15,610 nt of DNA, taken from positions 1-15,610 of the forward strand of contig DAHE01000044.1 of assembly GCA_002508315.1 (NCBI GenBank), in the 5' to 3' direction. Each line of letters starts with the position of its first letter. Position 1 is the stretch's first letter. Below the pieces are notes generated by a model. That model made no database searches and was not told the DNA's origin. It saw only the letters and a list, made by a program, of their open reading frames with translations. Positions 1 through 6,758 of this stretch are shown here, one piece after another. Made by a program: the position numbers and the translations under genes. The stretch is from Thermocladium sp. UBA166 (lineage in GTDB: Archaea > Thermoproteota > Thermoprotei > Thermoproteales > Thermocladiaceae).

Positions 1-1206
1 GGTACTAATGCCAAGTACGCCATACTCACGCTAATAGAGGCGGGTAAGCCGCCTGCATTATTCCAAGTGCATTATGGCCCAGAGATGATAAGCTATGTGG
101 AAATAGCTCCTCAAGGGATCCATAACTTCGTTAATATGACCCCAATAGCTCAACAAATAGGTTTATTCAGCCATGCCGTGCCCGAAGTGCTTCAAGCCGG
201 CGCATTCAATGGGACCTTGCTATCCATACCAGTTAATGTACATAGAGGTGCCTTGCTCTATATAAATTTGAAGCTGCTTAAAGAATATGATTTACCGATA
301 CCGACCAATTTATCGACGCTGGAGTACGATACAGTTCAACTAGCCGCTCATGGTATTTCTCCATGGATGGTGCCCGGCGCCGATGGGGGATGGGATCAAT
401 TGAATCTTTGGGAGGATATATTTCTATCGCTGGCTGGACCACATGTATACAATGAAATGATATATGGAGTAATTCCATTGAATAATGCTACTATACAGAA
501 CTGGATAGCGGAAGCAAACAAGTTATTCCTAAATTTCACTTCGTATGACTATCCTGGTTGGCAATCATTAACTTGGACTCAAGGATTAACGGATCTGGCT
601 CAAGGCAGTGTCGCATTCCAGGCCAACGGCAATTGGTTGACTAATTATGCCTATGATTTCTTGAACATTACTATTTATCCAGCGGTTGCTCCGTATATCA
701 ACTGGAATAATGTAACAATAGTGGAGGAACCATTTCCGGGCACGCAGAATTACTATGCATTGGTAATAGACTCCGTTGCAGTCCCGGTGGGCCCGCAGGA
801 ACAGAACGCACTGACCTTCGTTAGGTGGTGGGCATCAATGGCTGGGCAAGAGATATGGACTAAATGGAAGGCAGTCACGTTCTACAACAATGTAACAACT
901 GACTACTTCAACACACCCGCCCAGTGGTATGATTATAAACAGCTATTGAGCACTCCTGAGCAGAACTTCGTTTATCAATTATCCGACGGTGGGTTATTCG
1001 ATGACGTATTCGCTCAGTTAGATAGTGGCCTTTATACGCTACAGCAAGTCGGGCCAAGTGGAATAGCTGCGTGGAATATAACGCTAGCCACTCAGATGCA
1101 TCAAGAGGAGAGCGAGTGGTTGGCCGCGGCTAAGTTGGGTCTTGGCTATCTGGGATTCCCCGGCCATCCCTTCGCCGGCTATTACCCGCCTTGGGTCAAT
1201 TCCTAA
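1..1206 (+). CDS. glcS: Sugar ABC transporter substrate-binding protein, GlcS-like (5' end cut by window)
   Basis: This extracellular solute-binding protein captures a sugar outside the membrane and hands it to the two permeases downstream. The reading frame is open from the first base of the window, so the true start and the signal or membrane anchor lie upstream; a GTG at 67 is in frame but is not a convincing start. The visible 401 residues begin with a segment typical of family 1 sugar-binding proteins (EAGKPPALFQVH, then a Gly/Glu-Met-Tyr-Val stretch). They continue with many aromatic residues (Trp, Tyr) of the kind that line sugar sites, and with several N-x-S/T sites such as NNVT, as expected for a surface glycoprotein. 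The family is clear from these patterns and from the linked permeases and ATPase. Glucose as substrate is inferred only from the GlcV-like ATPase and the glcSTUV gene order; another hexose or oligosaccharide is possible. It ends with TAA, 46 bp before the first permease. Confidence 0.85.
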   Translation, partial: GTNAKYAILTLIEAGKPPALFQVHYGPEMISYVEIAPQGIHNFVNMTPIAQQIGLFSHAVPEVLQAGAFNGTLLSIPVNVHRGALLYINLKLLKEYDLPIPTNLSTLEYDTVQLAAHGISPWMVPGADGGWDQLNLWEDIFLSLAGPHVYNEMIYGVIPLNNATIQNWIAEANKLFLNFTSYDYPGWQSLTWTQGLTDLAQGSVAFQANGNWLTNYAYDFLNITIYPAVAPYINWNNVTIVEEPFPGTQNYYALVIDSVAVPVGPQEQNALTFVRWWASMAGQEIWTKWKAVTFYNNVTTDYFNTPAQWYDYKQLLSTPEQNFVYQLSDGGLFDDVFAQLDSGLYTLQQVGPSGIAAWNITLATQMHQEESEWLAAAKLGLGYLGFPGHPFAGYYPPWVNS

Positions 1207-1252
1207 TAATGCGGCAAAAACAAAACAATAAAAACAACCCATTTATGGTGAT

Positions 1253-2116
1253 ATGATGAGGATACAAGGGTTATTGATGGCGATTCCAACCATATTCTTT
1301 TCATTTCTATTACTTTATTTAGTGATATGGAATCTTTATTTCTCGTTTACCAATTGGTCGCTTCTGAATCCCCACCCATCATTTGTGGGGTTCCAGACCT
1401 ATGCGTCTCTGTTATACATGGAATACTTCTCGATCTCTCTCTCGCACTCGATATTATTATCGGTGGGCACCGTGGTCTTCGGCAACTTGCTCGGTCTTCT
1501 ATTCGCCTCGCTATTATACTTTCTGGGCAATGAGAAAATGCGAAGTATCTATCTATCATTGCTGATATATCCGCTATCCATATCCATGGCAGCCAATTCA
1601 TTGATATGGCTTTGGCTATTCAATATCCACATAGGCATAAATTGGCTTCTGCGTCTTCTCCACTTGCCTGTGCCTCTCTGGCTTTCATCGCCTTCAACCG
1701 AGTTTCCAAGCCTGATGGTGGTAGTAATATGGGCATACGCGGGCTTATCGCTGATATTTTACCTAGCTGCCTTCATGGGTGTAGATAAGTCATTGATAGA
1801 GGCGGCCAGAATAGATAGGGCGAATCCGCTCAGGATATTATTCAGAGTATTGCTTCCCAACTCCATGAATGGATTCATAGTGTCCTCCGCCTTATTATTC
1901 CTCTTTTCGTTTAGGATATTCAGCCCGCCCTACTTGTTGAGCGGTGGACCTACTAATATATTTCTCCAAACTAGCGTTGTGTACATGTATTACCTATTCA
2001 CCACGGAATACTTCGCTCAAGCCTCCGCGGTGGCCACTATAATAACTGCAATAGCTACTGCAGTGGTTATACCGTATGCATTATATGGAATAAAGAGGTG
2101 GATGAAGCATGAGTAG
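1253..2116 (+). CDS. glcT: Sugar ABC transporter permease 1, GlcT-like (MalF/UgpA type)
   Basis: This inner subunit of a sugar importer should pair with the next gene product to form the translocation channel. The 287-residue protein has about six hydrophobic helices, roughly at 6-30, 62-90, 98-122, 152-175, 205-228 and 255-278. The cytoplasmic coupling loop that binds the ATPase is visible as EAARIDRA at 183-190, with the Leu-Pro of the same motif at 201-202. The usual Gly at the seventh position of the motif is Arg189. The start could be ATG 1253 or the adjacent ATG 1256; GGTG at 1247-1250 lies 5 nt before 1256, which slightly favours the second. The 3' end overlaps the next permease by 8 bp, which suggests translational coupling. 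The A-rich 46-bp gap after the binding-protein gene shows no clear TATA box. Confidence 0.9.
   Translation: MMRIQGLLMAIPTIFFSFLLLYLVIWNLYFSFTNWSLLNPHPSFVGFQTYASLLYMEYFSISLSHSILLSVGTVVFGNLLGLLFASLLYFLGNEKMRSIYLSLLIYPLSISMAANSLIWLWLFNIHIGINWLLRLLHLPVPLWLSSPSTEFPSLMVVVIWAYAGLSLIFYLAAFMGVDKSLIEAARIDRANPLRILFRVLLPNSMNGFIVSSALLFLFSFRIFSPPYLLSGGPTNIFLQTSVVYMYYLFTTEYFAQASAVATIITAIATAVVIPYALYGIKRWMKHE
2095..2100 (+). promoter_or_regulatory. Shine-Dalgarno sequence of permease 2
   Basis: GAGGTG lies inside the end of the first permease gene, 8 nt before ATG 2109. It matches the complement of the archaeal 16S 3' end. It supports the ATG at 2109, which overlaps the upstream gene by 8 bp. Confidence 0.7.
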
Positions 2117-2981
2117 CAAGCCTGGTAGGGTAAATCCAACAGTGAAGGCAGCCATTCATCAATTAGTGATAATAATCTTCGTGGTAATATGGTTGATCCC
2201 AATATACGCGATGGTGATAAATGGATTGAAAAGCAATGTGGCGGTGTACACCACGCCGGTCCTAATTCCCCCCTCCTCTCCCACTATAGAGCCGTTTCAA
2301 GCCGTTTGGTCGTCCCTGAGCAGGCCGCTATTGAATAGCTTAATATTGGTGCTTCCCGTGGCCTTCATAGCTACATTTCTGGGATCCATGGCGGCTTACT
2401 TCTTCTACATGCTTTCCAACAGCTTCAGCAGGGTATCCTCATTTGTGAGCAATTTCTTGTTCTCATTGATATCACTTGCGACATTCATTCCATACCAAGC
2501 CACTTTGATCCCATTGACTAAATTGATTGCGGATATGGGCCTTCTCAATACATATTGGGGACTGGCCTTTGCCTTCTTCATATTCTACATGCCGACCGGA
2601 GCATTACTGATGTCGATCTTCATAACGGCCATACCCCCCAGGATAATAGAGGCCGCTAGGCTCGATAGAGGCAGCGACTGGAGGATATTCTACAAACTGG
2701 TTTTTCCATTATCGCTGCCCGGCTTCATATCCACGTTGATATTCAATATAATAGAGACGTGGAATAACTTCTTCATACCGTTGATGCTGACCACCACGCC
2801 CAACATGAGATTGATACCGGTTACCGTTCAATCATTTACGGGAGGATACGCCACCCTTTATAATGAGACGTTTGCCGCAGCCTTCATAGCATCAATGGTT
2901 CCATTAGGCATCTTTATCTTCCTTGGCAGATATTTTATAAGGGGCCTGATAGCTCTTGGAACTGGAGGTAAGGGGGTTTGA
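2109..2981 (+). CDS. glcU: Sugar ABC transporter permease 2, GlcU-like (MalG type)
   Basis: This is the second channel subunit of the importer, 290 residues with about six membrane helices, roughly at 15-38, 76-100, 112-134, 148-172, 203-226 and 254-278. The coupling-loop motif reads EAARLDRG at 181-188, followed by a Phe-Pro at 199-200; as in permease 1, the seventh position holds Arg (Arg187) where Gly is usual. The N-terminal helix and the first periplasmic stretch (LKSN followed by a Pro-rich segment near 49-58) are typical of MalG-type subunits. ATG 2109 is chosen because it has a good Shine-Dalgarno and overlaps the upstream stop. The stop at 2979-2981 falls one base before the ATG of the ATPase gene, so three genes are tightly coupled. 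Confidence 0.9.
   Translation: MSSKPGRVNPTVKAAIHQLVIIIFVVIWLIPIYAMVINGLKSNVAVYTTPVLIPPSSPTIEPFQAVWSSLSRPLLNSLILVLPVAFIATFLGSMAAYFFYMLSNSFSRVSSFVSNFLFSLISLATFIPYQATLIPLTKLIADMGLLNTYWGLAFAFFIFYMPTGALLMSIFITAIPPRIIEAARLDRGSDWRIFYKLVFPLSLPGFISTLIFNIIETWNNFFIPLMLTTTPNMRLIPVTVQSFTGGYATLYNETFAAAFIASMVPLGIFIFLGRYFIRGLIALGTGGKGV
2964..2977 (+). promoter_or_regulatory. Shine-Dalgarno region of the ATPase gene
   Basis: GGAGGT at 2964-2969 and GGGGGT at 2972-2977 precede ATG 2983 by 13 and 5 nt. Either could pair with the 16S 3' end. Both support ATG 2983 rather than the in-frame TTG at 2956, which lies upstream of them. Confidence 0.5.
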
Positions 2982-2982
2982 T

Positions 2983-4062
2983 ATGGTTAACGTGATGGCT
3001 AAGGGCATTACCAAGATATACAAATCGAGAAGGAAGGAGGTAGTTGCTTTGGACAATGTAAATATTGATATACACAGTGGCGAGTCCTTCGGCATATTGG
3101 GTCCCAGCGGGGCAGGTAAGACCACGTTCATGCGAATAATAGCTGGATTAGATATACCCACTCAAGGGGAATTGTATTTCAATGATGAATTGGTGGCTAC
3201 CTCGAACAAGTTGGTTGTGCCGCCGGAGGATAGGAATATAGGAATGGTATTCCAGACGTGGGCCCTTTATCCCAATATGACGGCCTATGATAATATAGCC
3301 TTTCCTTTAAGGTCATTGCGGATGAGCAAGGATGAAGAGCGCAAGCGAATAAATGAAGTATCCGAGATCCTTGGGATAGCTCACGTCCTTAATCATTATC
3401 CGCGGGAGTTATCCGGGGGCCAGCAGCAGAGAGTGGCCTTGGCGCGCGCATTGGTTAAGAACCCATCAATTTTGTTGTTGGACGAACCGTTCAGCAATTT
3501 GGATGCGAGGATAAGGGACAGTGCCCGCGCCCTTGTTAGGAGGATTCAAAACGAATTAAAAATAACCACCATAACTGTATCCCACGATCCTGCCGATATA
3601 TTTTCCATAGCGGAGCGCGCCGGCGTTATAGTGCATGGTAAGTTGGTCCAAGTAGACAAGCCGTCCGCGATATACTCCAGTCCAGTCACAGTGGAGGTGG
3701 CTAGGCTGATAGGGGATTTGGTGGAGCTAAATGGTAGGGTGGAGGAGAGTAATAACAAGATATATGCCGTGGTTGATGATTTTACATTTCCTATAAATAA
3801 GGTGGCTGCCAATAATGTAAGGCTGGGCATAAGGCTTGAGGATTTGAAGATATCGGACGAAGTCTCCCTAGGCGATGAGTGGGTTTTCGTGGGGAGAGCT
3901 AGGGTTAAGGTGTCCAGCTATTCGAGTGGATTATTCAGGGTAACCGTGGTGCCTCCCAGCAATGATAATACGGAGATAGTGGTCATGGTAGATAGACCAT
4001 TTGATGTGGGAAGGGAAGTAAATCTATTCGTGAAGTCCGGCAAGGTTCTCGTATTCCCGTGA
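2983..4062 (+). CDS. glcV: Sugar ABC transporter ATP-binding protein, GlcV-like
   Basis: This cytoplasmic ATPase powers the sugar importer. The 359-residue protein shows all motor motifs: Walker A GPSGAGKTT at 40-48, Q-loop Gln91 in VFQTWALYP, signature LSGGQQQR at 143-150, Walker B ILLLDEP at 163-169 with catalytic Glu168, D-loop SNLD at 171-174 and switch His201. A C-terminal regulatory OB-fold-like region follows from about 240. From memory, long stretches match Saccharolobus solfataricus GlcV nearly word for word (for example GELYF, VPPEDR, WALYPN, VLNH, SHDPADIF), including the length (about 353 there) and the N-terminal MV start. This is the best evidence for the glucose-type assignment of the whole operon. 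ATG 2983 is preferred over TTG 2956 because it aligns with the GlcV N-terminus and has Shine-Dalgarno sequences in front. Substrate specificity is set by the binding protein and remains an inference. Confidence 0.93.
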   Translation: MVNVMAKGITKIYKSRRKEVVALDNVNIDIHSGESFGILGPSGAGKTTFMRIIAGLDIPTQGELYFNDELVATSNKLVVPPEDRNIGMVFQTWALYPNMTAYDNIAFPLRSLRMSKDEERKRINEVSEILGIAHVLNHYPRELSGGQQQRVALARALVKNPSILLLDEPFSNLDARIRDSARALVRRIQNELKITTITVSHDPADIFSIAERAGVIVHGKLVQVDKPSAIYSSPVTVEVARLIGDLVELNGRVEESNNKIYAVVDDFTFPINKVAANNVRLGIRLEDLKISDEVSLGDEWVFVGRARVKVSSYSSGLFRVTVVPPSNDNTEIVVMVDRPFDVGREVNLFVKSGKVLVFP

Positions 4063-4140
4063 TTCTCCTTTCTGGTATTAGCTGAAAGTTTTACTATGAT
4101 CCCTCTGCTTATGATTTTGCAGCATCGATTTTATTACTGG
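4063..4140 (+). terminator. Possible T-rich transcription termination region after the sugar operon
   Basis: Directly after the glcV stop are pyrimidine-rich and oligo-T runs (TTCTCCTTTCT, AGTTTTAC, GATTTTGC, CGATTTTATT). Archaeal termination commonly uses such T-rich tracts without a hairpin. No stable hairpin is visible. The exact site is uncertain. Confidence 0.3.
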
Positions 4141-4172
4141 GATAATATGCCATAATGTTGGTCTTAAGATGT

Positions 4173-4182
4173 GCTTATTTTA
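4173..4182 (+). promoter_or_regulatory. Probable TATA box of the ribonucleotide reductase gene
   Basis: CTTATTTTAT is centred about 44 bp before ATG 4222. A start site about 26 bp downstream of its centre would give a leader of roughly 18 nt that contains the Shine-Dalgarno. A second A/T-rich element (AAATAAACTTTATA, about 4195-4208) is too close to the ATG to serve it. It could only serve the internal ATG at 4252, and that ATG has no Shine-Dalgarno. Confidence 0.45.
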
Positions 4183-4210
4183 TCCGCTTGGAAAAATAAA
4201 CTTTATAGGT

Positions 4211-4219
4211 GGGGAGGAT
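4211..4219 (+). promoter_or_regulatory. Shine-Dalgarno sequence of the ribonucleotide reductase gene
   Basis: GGGGAGGAT has its GGAGG core at 4213-4217, 4 nt before ATG 4222. It decides for ATG 4222 over the in-frame ATG at 4252, which has no such sequence. It is unusual here because the other single genes of the window appear leaderless. Confidence 0.65.
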
Positions 4220-4221
4220 AG

Positions 4222-6750
4222 ATGCAGTTAGAGATAACTAAGTCATCCAAAATGATCAAGGTAATAAAGCGCAACGGCAGCGAGGAGCCGTTTTCGCCTA
4301 GGAAGCTCCTCAAAGTGCTTACTGCAGTTAATGCGCCCAATCCTGGGCTAGTCTTGGAGGAGCTTCAAAGATCCATGGGATCGACCATAAGGAGCGAGGA
4401 GATAAGCGATATAATTCAATTCATTATGTTAAATAGGGCTCCGGAGGATATGAGATGGCACGTGGCTGCCAGGGATTACTTGCTGTGGAGCGTGTATAAG
4501 ATGGTGATGGGCAAGGTGGATAAGCCGCGGTTCCTCGATTCATACAGGCGTGGATTTAAGCAATGGTTTGAGACGGGTATGAAGCAAGGACTATGGAATA
4601 CGGAAATGGCATCATTCTATGAACCTCACATAGAGGAATTGAGTAAATTGCTGGATCCCGAGAGGGATAGGTTGCTTACTTATAATGGAGTGAGGACATT
4701 GATGAGCCGTTATTTGCTAAAGAGGTTAGATGGCACGTTCTTCGAGACTCCCCAGTACATGTGGATGAGGGTCGCCATGGGAGTCGCCTACGCGGAGAGC
4801 CTATATGGTGGAGACCCTATTTCCTGGGCATCCAAGTTCTACGATTTAACCAGTAAGTTGAAGTTCCTGCCCAATTCCCCAACAATGTTTAATGCATTCA
4901 CTCGCTCAGGTGAGCTGTCCGCTTGCTTCGTGGTTCCCGTTGATGATTGCATATCCGGGTACTCCCACGAGGGATGCTTCGGAATATACGATGCGTTGAC
5001 GCTCACCGCGGAGCTTCATAAAATGGGCGCGGGTACAGGTTATAACTTCTCCAAGCTGAGGCCGGAGGGGGATGTCGTGAAATCGACGGTGGGGGTGGCC
5101 AGTGGTCCCGTCAGCTTCATGAGGTTATTCGATGTTAGCACGGACGTAATAAAGCAGGGAGGAAAGAGGAGGGGGGCAATGATGGGGATACTGGAAGTAT
5201 GGCATGCAGATATAAGGAAATTCATCAAGGCCAAATCCGGCCAGTTAAAGGATATTCAATTACAGAACTTCAACATATCCGTTATGGCCACGGATTATTT
5301 CATGAAGCGAGCATTGGCCGGGGAGGACTGGCTTCTCTTCAGTCCCCGTGAGTGCACTTGTTTATCAAGTACTTGGGGGGATGAGTTCCGCAAGTGCTAC
5401 GAGGACTGTGAGCGCCGTGCTGCTAAGGGGGAAGTGAAGTTATGGGGTAAGGTGAATGCCAGGGAGTTGTTCGAGGAATGGGTGGCCAGCGCATGGGATT
5501 CCGGTGATCCAGGCATGCTAAATAAGGACTCGATAAACATAATGCATCCAGCCAAGAATGCGGGGGTAATAGCATCAACTAACCCATGTGGTGAGGTTCC
5601 ATTATTGCCTGGCGAGTCATGCAATTTAGGCAGCATGAATATAACCAAATACGTTAGCGAGAGGGGGATAAAGTGGGATGATTTGTTTGATGATATAACC
5701 ATAGCGGTTAGATTCCTGGATGACGTGATAGATGTCAATAAACACCCGCATAGGATGTTCGATGAGGCTAATCACGCGACCCGCAAGATAGGTCTTGGCA
5801 TTAACGGCCTTGCCGATATGTTGATAAGATTGGGCATTCCATATGATAGCCCCGAGGCCTTACGCGTTGCAGATACATTAGCTATGTTCATGTTCAGTGC
5901 AGCCGTCAAGGCGAGTCACTCCATATCCTTGGAGAAGGGCCCGTACCCCAAGTTCAGCGGCAGCGATTGGGATGAGGGAATCCTTCCCATAGATAGGTGG
6001 TTTGAGAGGGCCAGGCAAGTGTCGTCCAAGTACCTTCCGGAGTACCTCGACGTATTGAACGGAAACCTCGATTCCAGCATCGCTGAGCTGGTCAGTTCGG
6101 CTGGCGAGGTATTGAGGAAGCAGAATGCGTCCCTTGACGAGCTTCGCATGATTGTGAGGAAGGGCATGAGGAATGCCACGGTCATGAGCATAGCCCCCGA
6201 GGGCAGCAGGAGCTTGATAGCGGGAGTTAATTCCAGCATAGAGCCCATATTTGCTATAGCCTACATCAGGAACTTAGCTATAGGCAAGCTAGTGGAGTAT
6301 AATGGAACTGCATTGGAGAGGCTGGGAAGGATATCCAGCGATGTAAGGCAGCGCATATTGGAGAGCGGCATGCTGCCAAGCGATCATGAATTGCATTATC
6401 TTTTGAAGACTGCCAACGAGATACACTGGAAGTGGCACGTGATGATGCAGGCAACGTGGCAGCGGTGGATAGATAATGGAGTTAGCAAGACCATAAATAT
6501 GCCCAGCAATGCCACTGTTAGCGATGTGGAGGGTGCTTACTTAATGGCGTGGGAATTAGGGGCGAAAGGCATAACGGTTTACAGGGATAAGAGCAAATCC
6601 GTCCAAGTCATATACACGGGAGTAGCTAAGAAGCAATCCCCCTCTAAGATAACCATAAAGGCAATAAATGTGGAGGATAAGATAGAGGATAGATTGAATG
6701 AGTTAGGGGAGACCAGCGATCCGTATTGCAAGACAGATTCATGTGGTTAA
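4222..6750 (+). CDS. nrdJ: Adenosylcobalamin-dependent (class II) ribonucleoside-diphosphate/triphosphate reductase
   Basis: This enzyme reduces ribonucleotides to deoxyribonucleotides for DNA synthesis in the cytoplasm. The 842-residue protein opens with an ATP-cone allosteric domain (about 11-100, starting IKVIKRNG). The catalytic barrel follows: NSPTMFNA at 218-225, redox Cys235, radical-site NPCGE at 454-458 with thiyl Cys456, Asn454 and Glu458, and partner Cys467. The 11-residue spacing between Cys456 and Cys467 equals that of the Thermotoga class II enzyme. A C-terminal CX4C tail (Cys836, Cys841) should re-reduce the active site. No small radical-generating subunit gene is adjacent, and the overall pattern fits the B12-dependent class. 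Two features are odd: the loop that is normally PTGTIS reads PEGSRS (659-664), and a region with four cysteines sits at 378-396. It has its own promoter and ends 8 bp from the convergent reverse gyrase. The symbol is by family, not a confirmed ortholog. Confidence 0.93.
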   Translation: MQLEITKSSKMIKVIKRNGSEEPFSPRKLLKVLTAVNAPNPGLVLEELQRSMGSTIRSEEISDIIQFIMLNRAPEDMRWHVAARDYLLWSVYKMVMGKVDKPRFLDSYRRGFKQWFETGMKQGLWNTEMASFYEPHIEELSKLLDPERDRLLTYNGVRTLMSRYLLKRLDGTFFETPQYMWMRVAMGVAYAESLYGGDPISWASKFYDLTSKLKFLPNSPTMFNAFTRSGELSACFVVPVDDCISGYSHEGCFGIYDALTLTAELHKMGAGTGYNFSKLRPEGDVVKSTVGVASGPVSFMRLFDVSTDVIKQGGKRRGAMMGILEVWHADIRKFIKAKSGQLKDIQLQNFNISVMATDYFMKRALAGEDWLLFSPRECTCLSSTWGDEFRKCYEDCERRAAKGEVKLWGKVNARELFEEWVASAWDSGDPGMLNKDSINIMHPAKNAGVIASTNPCGEVPLLPGESCNLGSMNITKYVSERGIKWDDLFDDITIAVRFLDDVIDVNKHPHRMFDEANHATRKIGLGINGLADMLIRLGIPYDSPEALRVADTLAMFMFSAAVKASHSISLEKGPYPKFSGSDWDEGILPIDRWFERARQVSSKYLPEYLDVLNGNLDSSIAELVSSAGEVLRKQNASLDELRMIVRKGMRNATVMSIAPEGSRSLIAGVNSSIEPIFAIAYIRNLAIGKLVEYNGTALERLGRISSDVRQRILESGMLPSDHELHYLLKTANEIHWKWHVMMQATWQRWIDNGVSKTINMPSNATVSDVEGAYLMAWELGAKGITVYRDKSKSVQVIYTGVAKKQSPSKITIKAINVEDKIEDRLNELGETSDPYCKTDSCG

Positions 6751-6758
6751 GCAAGGAA

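Noticed and set aside
1207..1252. Separate promoter for the permease genes in the A-rich 46-bp gap after the binding-protein gene
   Set aside because: No sequence resembling the TATA boxes seen elsewhere lies at the right distance. The gap is short and read-through from the binding-protein gene is the simpler view, though an independent start is not excluded.
2956..2982. TTG at 2956 as the start of the ATPase gene, adding nine residues
   Set aside because: ATG 2983 has Shine-Dalgarno sequences in front and gives an N-terminus that lines up with Saccharolobus GlcV. The TTG would overlap the permease by 26 bp without such support.
6751..6758. Possible functional link between ribonucleotide reductase and reverse gyrase from their 8-bp convergent spacing
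   Set aside because: Convergent genes are not co-transcribed and tight packing is general in this window, so proximity alone says little.
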